Shown one piece after another: positions 24,985 through 37,656 of a stretch of 64,000 nucleotides of DNA. The translations under genes and the position numbers were made by a program. This stretch comes from Cerrena zonata (Eukaryota > Basidiomycota > Agaricomycetes > Polyporales > Cerrenaceae), in the NCBI GenBank assembly GCA_038087015.1, contig JASBNA010000022.1, forward strand, positions 1 to 64,000, in the 5' to 3' direction. Every line of letters starts with the position of its first letter. Position 1 is the stretch's first letter. A model generated the notes under the pieces. The model saw nothing but the letters and a program-made list of their open reading frames with translations. It made no database searches and was not told where the DNA came from.

Positions 24985-25810
24985 TAAAGACTAAATAAGT
25001 GTTGCGAGAATGGATAGGTATCGATGAGCTAGAGACGGGTAAAGGGAGAACGAACCCCCAAACCTCTCCGTACACATTCCCCCGCTGCTGCACGTCCATG
25101 GCCATTCAATAATGCAATTGAACATTTGGACAACATCCCTTCATCCATTCTCGCGTCCAACGTCAAAATGCAGCCTGGGAAGGTATGCATCGAGTGCGAG
25201 TATAGTAAAAACCAGGATGTTGCAATGAATGACATATTCGATGGAGATCTGTCGTGGCGAGGGTTGTTGACCGAAGAGTAAAGGGTGTACTGTAGTGGAC
25301 GTTTGACATTTCATAAGGCCCTAGTGGTAGCAAATAAGGCTTGAAGAGAAGTCCAATCTACTTGGACGACTCGTGATATTAATGGTACGTCTAAATAACA
25401 AAGAGACAACTAGAATACTCACCTTTTGTACAGATATGCATCAAAACAAGCGAAAAGAGAGCTTAATGATCGGAGAATCAAATAATACGATGCACCAAGA
25501 ATGTTTCATATGCCAGTGGTATCAGAGAAGCAGACCGCCATTGCTTGAAATCGCCACCGATAGGAAGACGGCAGTATTCGCTCTCGAGGATTGAAGGAAG
25601 ATTGAGAGGCGTGAAAAGACATTCATTTACATATGTAGGAGCATGAAGCCGAGAGTACGATGGTGAGTCCTTGAGTCACCAGTGTAGCAATGTCCAATAG
25701 CTACATCGTTGAGCGTTGGTTGAACGAAGGTGGTAAGTACGACTCACTCGATTGTAATCTTCGTCGACTCCGGCCCGAGCCGAGGATGCTAACCAATCAT
25801 ATCATTCTCT
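24985..25810. repeat. Accessory cassette, copy 1 (upstream of F-box copy A)
   Basis: The cassette is bounded by two recognisable landmarks. Landmark M resembles ggatggatcgcgaaaa followed about 80 bases later by acgaaccttt and a run ending in ccacc. A GC-rich landmark resembles ctccggcccgag. Here M is near 24995-25085 (degenerate) and the GC landmark is at 25763-25785. Five such cassettes occur in direct orientation in 25-49.6 kb. The plus strand does not encode anything I recognise; for the minus strand see the findings. Confidence 0.5.
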
Positions 25811-27159
25811 TTACTCCACCGTGCCACTCTGTTCTTCTTGTATCTGCAACTGGTAACTTGCCAACTATCGGTCGCGCCCAAATCTCATATTTCCCGCTAT
25901 GTAGTAATCGAAACATGCCAGCGGGGTTGAACCCAGACACTACTACTGCCGGACTCTCCGCTATGCTCATCTGGCTGGCTTATGTCCCCTCAAAATCCAA
26001 ACCCCAACATCGACGCTATCTTGAGGACTTCGTCTCCTTATGGCAGGATCCACATCTCCTACTTGTACACATGTACGCCTCTCAGCCCTTGAATGTTTCT
26101 CACCAGAAGTGGACTCTATCTAGAGTGTTTTACCATGCATTCTCAGCGACGTAGCGTATGTCGGAGGATCATTCACTTATACCTTGTTTTTCCAATAGGG
26201 CTTCCTTGTGTATAGAACGCCTGATATCGTTGTGGGAGTAGAGTGAGGTCTCGTCGAAGGGTCTACATACAGGCGAGCTGCCATCAGTCACGGTCACTGA
26301 CGTTTTAAACAGGCACCATAGTCCCCGATAAAATATTACTCTTGTCATTACGACGTCTTCGAACTATCCTTCTCGTTCCTTACCACTTCCGTGCCTCAAT
26401 ATATCCGATAGGTCACCTAGTCCTTATTCGTCTTGATCTTTTTCCTTCGCAGGCCAAACCGACTGCCCAATCTTGACTCCTGAACTCTCGATTTATCCCA
26501 TCTGCGATGCACTGTGGGGTGACGTTGGAGCACAAAATGTTCTCTAGTACGGCTTCCTCTATGTCCGATACCTATAACCACAACCGCTCGAAACACATTT
26601 CTTGTACAATGCAGATCTACTCTCCATTCATAGGGCCTAATTGGACTTCCTCCCATCAACTCGATGCTGCGCCGCATCATATAGAGTTACCAAGAAATAT
26701 ATGATTGTCAAAGTACACCTATCTATCGCTATAAAGTCACACCAAAAGATCGAACTACACATCCCCGGAGACAAGGTCGGACAAATGAGTATCACGTCGC
26801 GATGCTGTGAGATTAGGAGACGAACTTATCGGGTGATCCGTTCCCTGTAATGCTCTCGTCACTTTCCTTGACGTTGTCCAATAAAATATAGGATTTCTGT
26901 GACTTCCTCGACCGTGTTGCATTCATATGATTCGATTGTTCCCCGCTCGCGAGTCGCGAGATGTTTGTCCGCCCGAATAATAGCCACGCAGTGCTATCAA
27001 CATGCCATCGTGTCCGTCCAGATACACGTACTCATAGCCCCAGCGGTTCTATATGGTATATTTATATCCTTCGACGTACTGCAATATAGCTTCTTGGTCG
27101 CTTACTGCCATTCTTGTGAGCTTAGGGTTCAGTCAAAACCCTTTCATACTACATTGGTA

Positions 27160-27214
27160 GTGCGTCTATCTGTCAAGGAAGCTATGCATGCACGTAGCGC
27201 GAGTACTTAAGGCC
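27160..27214 (+). promoter_or_regulatory. Conserved upstream block of F-box copy A
   Basis: A CpG-rich block about 155-210 bases before the ATG. It reads gtgcgtctatctgtcaagga, then a cacgtagcgcgagtacttaa stretch. Nearly the same sequence occurs at the same distance before copies B and C, and a diverged version before copy G. The tacttaaggc part may serve as a TATA-like element; that is inference. Confidence 0.5.
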
Positions 27215-27368
27215 TGGCGTTATGGTGCCAGACGGATACTAGGCATCCCCCTCTTGTCTCCTTCCATCTACGTTCCTCACCAAACCCCAGATATTTCTTG
27301 CATCACATCTGTTTCCCTCACCAATCTCGCGACCCTCGATTTCTCACCAGCTAAATCAATTATACATT

Positions 27369-28760
27369 ATGGCGACCAGTTACACATCATTCATGATGTA
27401 TCCTGCTCCATTACCTCCTATGCCAGCAAATATCCAAGACACTCAGGACCTCATTTCCACCTATGTCAATGATATAGATATCAAGAGTGCAGAGGCTTTA
27501 ACCATTTTCCACCAGTAATCACTTTCTTCCTCTGTTCTGATATATAATTGGCTGATAATTGATTTTGGGGTCTTGTAGATTACCTTTCAACCTGTATGGC
27601 ACCGTTCCCTGGCTTCCAACAGAAGTCTGTGAAGAGATCATTGACTGGGTTGCTGCTGCATATGATATTACCAACTATAACTGGGATATCCAGAAGACAC
27701 TTTATGCATGTGCTCTTGTCTGTCGGGAATGGGTGCACTGTGCTCAGATGCACCTCTTCACTAATGTCTTAGTGAAACCCAAATATCTACATAGGCTTCA
27801 GAATACTCTTCAGTCAGCTGGCCATATATTATCATCTATCAGGACATTGGATATTGGTTATGATCAGAAAGTACCTATATCATCATTTTTGATCTCATAT
27901 AGACTTCAGAATCTCAGTACACTGTGTATTAATCACTTGCATTTGGCTCAAGAGCATACATTGCTATTCAGAGCACCACTTTTTCATACAGTGCAATATC
28001 TGTATCTTGATGATTTGGAGGAGTGCAAAGTGTCACAGCTGATTAGATTTATCAATTCCTTTCATTCTCTTATTTCTCTGGATCTCTGGTTTGGTTTTGA
28101 GATCCTGGAGCACAATGGCCAAATTCTACCAAGACCATCTTACATATCCAGTTGTTCCTTGACATTCCTTTATCTGCAACTGATACCAGGTGTATCTAGA
28201 CTGTTGGACTGGTGTCTCAAGGCAGGATCATTCTTTACCCACATCAAGAAGCTCACCTTGTACTGTTATGATTATAGTGACAAGTCTAAATTTATCTCAT
28301 GTTTCAGAGGAGTAGGGGCACTGCTGCAGCATTGTAGTGCTACCATTGAGGATCTTACTCTGACTCTGGAGCAGGTACCTATGGTAAATGAGGTTTCAGA
28401 CCTTTGTAAGTTGATATAACACATTGTGATTAATTTTGTACTAATGATTTTTACTTAGTTCATTTGGAATCCTTCCCCAAATTGCAGAGATTGAGCTATA
28501 GAGGATTGCAAGATGATGCAATGTTCAAGTATGCAGAGAGGCAGCTCAGTGCAGTCTCTTCAAAATCTGGCATTGTTGAAGTTCAACTATACATTCGCAT
28601 GGATAAATATGAGCCAGTTAGAGGCATCTGCAGGTCAATTGATAGCACCTTGACTACTGATAGGTTTCCATCCCTACACAAAGTCAAACTCTACAAGAAG
28701 ATCCCCTTTGACCACTTTCCTAACCTGCAACAGCAGAAAAAGTTGGAAGTAGGGCCCTAG
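27369..28760 (+). CDS. F-box protein with LRR-like repeats, copy A (intact)
   Basis: Start ATG at 27369 (MATSYTSFMMYPAP); exons 27369-27514, 27579-28405 and 28459-28760; introns of 64 and 53 bases; 424 residues. The F-box begins at about residue 60 (PWLPTEVCEEIIDWVAAAY, then YACALVCREWVHCAQMHLF), the SCF-ligase adaptor domain that binds Skp1. The remainder shows leucine-patterned strands (LSTLCINHLHLAQ, SLISLDLWFGFEIL, IKKLTLYCYDY, IEDLTLTLEQVPM, VEVQLYIRMDKYEP) typical of a degenerate LRR that would hold the substrate. It probably acts as a substrate receptor for ubiquitination; the target is unknown. The gene body has three CG dinucleotides, all in the coding exons, and none in its introns. 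Copies B and C are its closest relatives. Confidence 0.85.
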
Positions 28761-30529
28761 ATCTAGTCATAGTATCATAGCATGGTGATTACAAGCCAAT
28801 GTTGATAGAGAATGAAATCACTGTAACCATTTATTTTGCCACTAAACACCAGGGAATGATTTTCTTATGTTCACTTTTTATCTTGTCTTGCATTACCAAT
28901 GTACTAACAGAGATACTGATTTTTTGTTCTTCTATTATGATGCCTATGTTGATTTGTCTCCTTCTATCTATGATTGTCACAAGTAGCTTTGTAAAAATCC
29001 CTTTCTCAATATCATTGTATGTATCTATATATCAGTTTTTTGTAAACTTGCATCTATATGAAATTAGAAGTAGGAAAGTAACCAGAAACACATTGAATAT
29101 GAATGTTATTATGCACAGAATAAGTACATGACTGGAAACATAGGATGGATGCAGGAGTAGGATAGTTAGTAGAGACATGTGTTGTGGGAGACAGTAACTA
29201 GACAAAGTATGTAATGAGATAAGAGAACAGTGAGACTTAATTTAGATCATTATTCAGTAGAAGTAGGACACTGATATATCTCATCCACTCTACATGTACA
29301 TAAACCCAACAAATGCACTCACCAACAGAGAAATTGTCTCAACACAATCCTGATCAATAGCCCTCCAACACCACCACATAGTACTTGTCAAGGCTTCTGG
29401 ATATAACTCCAGTAGAGTTCTGGTGAACATACAGACAGACAGATCAGTGCCCATAATATCTGCAAAGAAGCTGAAGATACTCTCTAATCATAGAGGTACA
29501 AAGGGGCTCAGTTCAACTGACAGATTCGGATCTAGCCATACACGACAGCTGGGATAAGAGAGAGAGGCTATGGTCTAGATAGCATCAAGTCAACACTGTA
29601 TTTCGGATTCTGCCTTCATCGCTACTGATCCTGCCTGATATATTAATCATATTACTATCGGGAGTGGTCACAAATAGAGATAATGCACCTTTGTGTACAC
29701 CTTTCGACTACCTCCCTGTCCTGTTACCCAAGCAAGCACCAAACAAGGTTGCTATTGCCTCAAGTTATCCGAAATGAGGATTGCCCAAGGATGAAGGTAA
29801 TGAAAGATTATTGAAAGATAGTGTCCCAATGAAATGATATCGTCAACGATACCTTCGGGGAAGGCATCAAGAGGATGAGTGTTGACACAAGTGAACAGAA
29901 CGCTCCAACAGGTCAGTGTGGTAAGAACAACTGGATGCTAGGGCTTGAGGTTGAAGCTAGAAGTAGAACCAATAATTGTCGATCATAGCCAGGAGCATTA
30001 TCAGAGTCTTGGATGCTAAAACAAAGTTGAGGTAGCAATGGTAGCAGATAGCCGGCTGGGCAGACATGTCTTTGAACTTCGAAAAGATATACAAGAGATC
30101 GACGGAGGACCGCAGTAGAGGTCTGGTGACGACATGAGGGTAGCTAAGCATGTCGTAGTTTTATCGCAACTCGCCTTCATAAATTGACACTAGCTTGTGC
30201 AAACAACAAGTAGTATCCTCCACGCCGATAGAAGTAACAAATAGATTGTCTATATTGGAAGGGGATCGTCCTCTGGAGGAAGGCCAACGATAAAAGTTGG
30301 TCGAGGACGTGATTGAGAGACTTCTTGACGTTTGATTCTGCGGGAGTTGAGATGGGCGAGAGGTAATACACTATACAGAAATAACCGGAAGGGCTTGTAT
30401 TAAGAAATTTGGAGGTCGTATGGGGAATGGTGATTTTGCTTTTCAACGGAAGCTAACGACGGAGTAAACCAAGTGGAGGCACGCTTGGTCAAGGCTTTGA
30501 GCAGGACGTACCGGAAACGGGACGTTACA

Positions 30530-31530
30530 GTCAGGATGGATCGCGAAAACTGCTGCCTGTGAGCGAATATCGAGTGACGGGACGATAGTTGTTACGAACC
30601 TTTCAGAAAGCCCCGTTTTACTGTCCACCTCCTGCTGATTACATCTTTTCTCGACTCTCAGCGGCCGTACGTGGATCTTTGGGTCTTCTATGATCCCTCC
30701 CGGCCAAAAACAATCGCGTAGTCTGAGAAAAGGCATTTGATGATTGGTTGGCATGTGTTCGGCGTCGGGACTCAAGGGAGTCACGGGAGGACTATTTGGA
30801 TAGTGCTACGGGCTTGGTATATTCATGTACCGATTAACGATAGGAATAGGCATGATGAGAGTCAATGGTATTGTCGAGGGAAGAATGAGACATAGGAAGA
30901 GTCAACGAAGGAGGCCGGCAAGACACCAGTGTTGACGTTTGAGCCTCTATCGACAGTTATCTTTGAGGTATACACAGCCCGACGGTGAGTGGGATCTACT
31001 CGGACAATGTGTGTCATGGGAAAGATGTCAGAGATATGAATATACAGCCAGAACACTCGCCTCCGTTACAGATATGTCAATGCAAGAGTAAGAATCCATA
31101 CGTCCTGAGGGCTAATCAGATGGACGGATGGGATTAGTGATATGTGAAGCTCGACAAGCAGAGTCCAAGGAGAAGGATACCTCTTGTGCGGTGGCATCAG
31201 AAAAGCAGACCTTGAGTACAGTTGATTACGAAGATGACTCGATCATGGGTGCATACAAGTACTTAGTATGAGTGCGAAGGTGAAGAGCAAGGTGGCGGGG
31301 CTCGAAAGGGAGGTGCTAGATTGATAGCAAGTTCATTAACATTGGTCAGGTCGGTACAGCAAGATCTGGTGGGTCTGAGTACGGAGCCATCGCGTGAGAG
31401 GTAGGTACCGGTAGCTCTTGGGTGAACGTTTGAACGTCCGACGTCCAACGACGAGAGAGAGGTTTGTTATGTTTCGAGGTTACTTCGAACCTTGGTCGGC
31501 TCCGACCCGGCCCGAGGTTATCCCTTCTCC
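30530..31530. repeat. Accessory cassette, copy 2
   Basis: Landmark M at 30533-30645 (caggatggatcgcgaaaact, then acgaacctttcagaaag) and the GC landmark at 31496-31520. It lies downstream of copy A, in the same orientation as copy 1. Confidence 0.6.
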
Positions 31531-34500
31531 GCTGTGCAACCATTCCCTCTTGTTCAAATCTTCTCTCACTCGCCATTAGTGGCATTCGATACATTAGGCC
31601 TCTTACTCTCATTCATCCCTGCATCCAACCTCGACATCCAATCACAAAGGGTATGTCCTGTAAAGCTGCGCTCTTCGCTACGTTTATCCGTCTGGGCTCT
31701 CCCTCCTGCCGACCCGGATTCTCATGTTTCTTTCAACCTCGGCATCGACACAGCTCGATGATTCCCGTCTCGCTATCATAGAAGCCACCGCCAATAACAT
31801 CACTCCTATCTGAGGGTTTCTTATTATTCTTCTATGTCTGGGGGGCTTCCTCGTGTTGGAGAGAGGTATCGTCGATGGAAATACATCCCAGTGAGTGGTC
31901 TTTACTTCGAGTTGATGATCTGAACTCATGATCAGGATTATGTTCAAAGTACACACTATGTAGTCAACAAGTACGCTAACAATATCCTTTCCTTGGTTAA
32001 CTCGATGTCCCCCTTGCTCAAATCCACGCTCTACGACACCTGGCATCCCACGCAGTTCTCGGGCATCTGGCCAGCTCTTCTCTGAAATATATGCATTACT
32101 CTAACGACCGTCTGGTCGGTCCATAGTCTTGACTCTCGCTTCATTTCACTCGCTTCCCTCTCTCGGTTGGTTATCAAGCACGGAACCAACATCAAGATTG
32201 TCTCTCTAACATTGTCCGTTGTCCTTCAACGTTTATAACCCACTACCAGTCGAGATAGGTTTCCTCATACAAACTCAAGACAAAGGTCATGTCTAGATCC
32301 TTCACACAGGTATTACCGAGAAGTTCAACTGGAAGGACCTCAACTGCCAACTCATCTTCATCTACATTAGATGTGAAAGTATACTACGCTGTTCCTCCTT
32401 CCGTTCTTCCTTTTCTTACACGACATAGCTGCTCCAGTCATCATCTTCTCATACTTCCTGCAACGCTTCCAGGCGTTTGGTTTACTCTTCCGATTCAACT
32501 ACATGCACGTCGGTGACATCGATTGGTCCGTCCATTCAAACCAACTTGTTCACATTCGACTACGATCCAGATTGTTCCCAAATGCGAGTATTCTTGCTAT
32601 ATATGCTTTCGTATTCAACCTTATTCTCAATAAAACGAATCGTGCAGATAGAACAACCATCCGTGCGGACTCAATCTACTACTGACAAGGTCATTGGACG
32701 GTCAACAGTTAATATCCTTGCATTTAAATCTGCCGACTCTTCCTTCCGTTCTGATCTTGGTCTTGGTCTTGCTCTTTGCATCGTCATTATCGTCTGCTCA
32801 CCACAATCATCTCCCTCCGAGATCACCATACTCTCACTTCTCACAGCAATAGCGGGGAAGTGTTTTCTTACCGCTCCGTTTGGTGTTCGAGGTCGACGCT
32901 GGACACGAAGCTGCTATTGTTCTGGAACGGTCACGAACTGGTCACTCCACAAAGCGATCTCTGCCTTATTGTATTTGTCTAAATACCATATTCACTCTGT
33001 GTTATTTCCCTGGAAATGTGTCTGATCGAGTCCATACAAGACCATCATTTATTTGTCTTGTTTCAACCACAGCCGTCACATATTTACGCGTGTAGCTAGT
33101 TCTTCCGTCACTTGATGACGAAGATTTCGCTCGATATCAGGGCACGGCTACGGGTGTTGCAAATGTAAAAATCATTCTTATTCTTATTCATGACGCGTCG
33201 AACTCCTTCTTGTGCTTATCAATAAGACGAGTAGGGGATAGCGATAATAGTGTGACTTCGGCAGTAATTTTCATGAGAGCAAGCAAGACACAAATTGAGT
33301 TTATAGGTTCATAATATGAGAATATTACAGCGTTCAGAGTGTCAGTTTTTAAACGTGGTCGCCCTAAAGCGACTGGGAACGAAGTCTAGAGGAGCCCGCG
33401 AATATCCCCATATACCCGGCATCTAGTTTTGCTTTTCGAGGGAAACTATGGTTTCTACCAAGTGAATGCGACAAGGTTGAACATCGAATCGTCGACAACG
33501 CTGTTTGAGCCTGTAAGAATAGCTTGCGGTTGAGTACACGGGTCATCCTCCACCGCCATCTTATTCACTAAGACTCGGCGAACGCGACTGGTGATATTTT
33601 CATGGGAACATCTGTTGAGGCATTTATCGTTTTCGATCCGAGCTAGAAAGAAGGGGGAGAGAAACATCGGTTTAAGTAAATGTGTCCGTACCCGTTGTAA
33701 GCCTGCTGGTAGTTGATGTCGTTGCGCATGCCTGAGAACATTGAATTGAGAGTAGAAGCAATGTTCCAGTCTGAGGTATCAGATCGGGGAACCCGGAATT
33801 AGGTGCTTTATCGAATAACACAGTAACACCGAGCTGTGAGACAGGGCTTTTGAGGATGTCAAAGGAGGCTTCCCGGTGGTTGTAGCTCTAATAAATTCAC
33901 CCGAGCCAGAGCTGGATTGACTCGAGCTACGTAGCCGGTGGTGTATTGATTCTGAAGTAGAGTCGAAAGGTTAAAGTCTGTTGTCAGAGCTGTTCCGCAT
34001 CGTCCTGTGGTGCTTACTTCAATGTAGGCATCCATATTTTTCAGTAGAGAGTGTGCGACGGAAGTGTGTGGGATGCAGTAGGATTAGGTCAGGGCTGCAA
34101 ATCGGGTAGTTTTTCGTCGAGGGGATGTATTGGGCTATGCAGGAGGGCGAAGAGGTTGGTAAATGGGCTATGGATGTCCATAGGATCGGGAGAGGGGCAT
34201 GATGACTCCTCTCCCCTCATGTGCATAAACAGTCCATTCAGGCGTATTACATCCACTTGGATGACGCTCGGAGATGTTCATATTGGAAAATCTAGGAGGA
34301 TGAACTGAGAGATTATTTTGATATTCGGTACTAGACGAAATAGTGTGGTGAATGCGATAATAGTCCCAGGGAGAACGAGAGGGCATTGACGGGAGAACGC
34401 GTATGTGAGGCGTGATAGCAAGCCATATTCCGGTGAACAAGATCCTTTGCACATTCCACCACTCACATACTTCATCCTTTCTCTACGTTCATAGCACGTC

Positions 34501-35269
34501 AACGCTCAACATTTTTCCGAATATCCATTCTCTCGCACCCATGTCCAACACTACAGTCGTAGCCCGAGATGTCAAGTAGGGAGATGACAGCATATAATCA
34601 TTGCAATGCCTCGACCTGCAGTGGGTAGAAGGGGGAATGAGGCGGTGCAGAGATATGAAGTCGACAACACGATGACGGTACAGCAAACTACGATAGCTGA
34701 GTCTAGATTGGTCGGTGGATCCGAGTCGATGGCACCGATCGAGGAGGCACGATGAGACATTACCCTCGTGAGCGGAGACAAAGCTGTAACACATCATCAT
34801 AAGGAAGAGCCCGAGGTCCTAGAGATCCAGAATCGACTTCAGATTGTAATCTATACGTCAGTGAGCATTGACTATGTCAACTCCCGATAGCGATAGCGAG
34901 ACACTCACGGGACTTTTCCTCAGAATTTCGACTCAGACTACCGACTCAAATCGTCCTTATAGCCATATGTTCTCCATTCGTTCGGTGTACTATACATTCC
35001 TTGTTCGTAGAATATCCTCTGCAACAGAGTCGCTGATATTCATGACTCTTTGAAGTGTAGCGAAGACTAGGCTGATCGAATTCGAGCCGTAACATCCCCA
35101 CCTAGACAAGGTAGAGGTCGGATCGAGGTGTTCGTATTGAAAAACCTGAGGTCGCGCCGGAGATCTATTAGGACTTCGGTAGGGATAGGGATGGGGTGAG
35201 GGATATGAGAGCTGTGTATCGAGAAGCAGGTTAAGTGAGGTAATGATTGCAGGGGATGGGGCAGTGGGT

Positions 35270-36215
35270 AAGTCTGAGCCAGGATGTATCGCGAAAACGA
35301 ATGGGTGTCAGTGAGTCAAAGATAGACAAAGCGTGAATGGTAGCGACGAACCTTCAACAAGTTCCCTTCCATCCTCCACCACCGGTATTCTTGCGCCGCT
35401 CCAAGTTCATAGCACATGATGGTGAAGAAACGTATACACCTTCAAACGTGTTGACAAGACACTGTTATCTATCCTCCTATCCGACACTAAAAGCCCAGTC
35501 CGAGGGAGAACGATAACCTGGTATGCTAGCCTGTTGTGTATCGAGAGCGACTATGATCGCAAGACATTCACTTGTAGAGTGAGAGCCAGAAGATTATTTG
35601 AGATGAGGGATCACTGGTGATCGTTGAGGGTTGATGATGAATTCGATGGAAGAGCGATGTTAGAATGATATGAAGAGGAGCGGACTAAGCAGTAATGTTG
35701 TTTTATTAATGGGGATAGTGGGCATTTAATCGACGGTCCTGTCGGTATCAGATGAGTGCGGTATACTGGGACGAAAAATCTCACCAATAAGACGTACAAA
35801 TACTAGGCGACTCACCTTTGAGTACAGATGTGCATCCAATCTAAAGGGATGGAAGTAGTGAGTGATCACGGGCAGAGTCAGCCGCTGCGAGCCACCAAAT
35901 ATGTTTCATTTATGATTTGGTGGGATCCGAAGGGTGCACTGTTAGATCTCGAGTATGATGCTAGAACGTGTAGAGACAAGGGAATATGACGGTAGCCGAT
36001 CACCAACACAGTGATACTGGGCGGGCGAAAGAGCAAGTGAGAGGTGAAAATGCTGAAGTATGAGAAGACAAGGAGTTCGTCGGTCTATGTAGAGCGAGAG
36101 GATTATGTCTAGTCATGGCTGTCTGCTGGTACCCAGTCGTTGAAGCTGGTTAAACGTGCGGGCTGAAGCGCTGAGATCGACTTTGCCTCGGCCCGGGCTG
36201 AGTTTATCAACTTTA
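35270..36215. repeat. Accessory cassette, copy 3 (upstream of F-box copy B)
   Basis: Landmark M at about 35280-35385 (ccaggatgtatcgcgaaaac, then gcgacgaaccttcaacaag) and the GC landmark (gcctcggcccgggctgag) at 36186-36203. Confidence 0.6.
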
Positions 36216-37450
36216 TGATCAAGCTCTTGCATTTGCAATGGTTTCTGCATCCAACTATCGGTCGCACTCGCTCTTGTATTTCCCGGTCTGCAGTAACTGA
36301 AGCTTGCCAGTGGGGTCGAAGCCAGATACTACTACTGCTGGACTCTCCGCTGCGCTCGTCTGGCTGGCTCAAATCCCAGCATTGACGCTATCTTCAGGAC
36401 TCTGTCTCCTTATGACAGAATCCACATCTCTTTAGTGTCCATTCACACTCTTTTCTGTCCTTGAACGTTTGAACCCCAGAGTGGACTTTATTCTGAGTGT
36501 TTCGCAATGTATCCTTGGCGACATAGCTCACGTCTACATCAGAGGATCAAACACCCGTGCCGTATTTATCTAATGGGTTTCCTTACGTTGTAGAATGTCT
36601 GAGATCGTTGCGGAAGTAGAGTGAAGTCTCGTCTAGTCTCGTCGAAGGGTCTACATACAGGTGAGTTACCATCGCTTACGGTCGCTGACCACGATGTTTT
36701 GAATAGGCACCATGGTCCTGGAGACAACACCCCCTCTGTCATTGGACAGTCCTGTGCCTTTTCCTTGCAGACCCGACAGCCCGATCCCGATTCCTGAACT
36801 CTCATCTACGGCGTACTGTGGAGGGACTTTGTAGCGCAACAGTTTCTCTAGTACCGCTTCCTCTATGTTCCACACGTACAATAACGACCACTCCAAGTCT
36901 CTTTCTTGTACAGTGCGAATCTACTCTGTTCACAACGTCGAGTTGGATTTCCTCGCATCAACTTGACGGTGTTTATAATACCCCAAGAACTATATGCTTT
37001 TCAATGTACATGCATACCCCGCTATAAAGTTACATCAAAAGGTCATCATCAGTTCATGTTTGAACTGCATGGCTCTCGAGATAGGGTCGGACAGATGGGT
37101 ATTCTGTCGCTGTGAGATTAGGATTAACCTATCGGATGAGTCCATTTTCTGTAGCGTTTTTGTCACTCCCTTAGCAATGTCCAATAAAACATAGTATTTC
37201 TATAATTTCCCCGACTACGTTACCTTCCTATGATTCGACTGTTTCCCACTGGGACGATCTTTGTTTATACATCTGAAATAATCGCCACGCCGCACTATCA
37301 ACATGCCATCATGTCCGTGCAAACACATGTACTCACAGCCCTGGCGATTCTTTGTGGTATATTAAGATCCTTCGACGTACTGCAATACAGCTTCTCGGTC
37401 GCTTACTGCTGCTCCTGTGACCTTAGGGTTCAGTCGAAACCCAGTAATAC

Positions 37451-37504
37451 TGCGTCTATCTGTCAACGAAGCTATACATGCACATAGCGCGAGTACTTAA
37501 GGCC
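37451..37504 (+). promoter_or_regulatory. Conserved upstream block of F-box copy B
   Basis: Differs from the block before copy A at only a few positions (aacgaa for aaggaa, acatag for acgtag). It lies the same 207 bases before its ATG, although the gene behind it carries a nonsense codon. Confidence 0.5.
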
Positions 37505-37656
37505 AGTGTTTCGGTGCTAGACGGATCCCAGGAACACCCCTCTTGTCTCCTCCCATCTACGTTCCCACCAAAGCCCAAATATTTCTTGCATTATATTCGT
37601 TCCCTTCACCAATCTCGCGACCGTCAATTTCTCACCAGCTAAATCAATTATACATC

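Larger units (their letters stand above)
25400..32200. repeat. Segmental duplication unit A
   Basis: Colinear with unit B from about 25.4 kb (cassette end, upstream DNA and F-box copy A, then the downstream tail through 32.2 kb). Matching landmarks are the conserved promoter block (27160 vs 37451), all three F-box exons and the aaatgcactcaccaacagag tail (29314 vs 39615). The pairs are offset by about 10.3 kb. The limits are judged by eye and approximate. Confidence 0.65.
28761..37656. other. Noncoding, repeat-built DNA between F-box copies A and B
   Basis: 28761-29526 is an AT-rich, CpG-free 3' tail shared with copies B and C. From 29.53 kb the DNA is CpG-rich and made of unit A tail, cassettes 2 and 3 and the first part of unit B. 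The longest frames (32477-33025 plus, 182 codons; 30443-30784 minus, 113 codons) match no family I know. A module at 31.47-31.83 kb recurs in diverged form at 41.64-41.99 and 42.70-42.97 kb. Confidence 0.4.

Noticed and set aside
32477..33025. 182-codon plus-strand open frame in the tail of unit A
   Set aside because: No family resemblance, overlapping frames equally open, and no preserved frame at the equivalent place in unit B.
34278..34502. Similar minus-strand open frames at 34278-34502 and 47556-47774 (MTCYERRERMKYVSGG)
   Set aside because: They are the same piece of the B/C segmental duplication, so similarity does not show coding selection; no exon partners.
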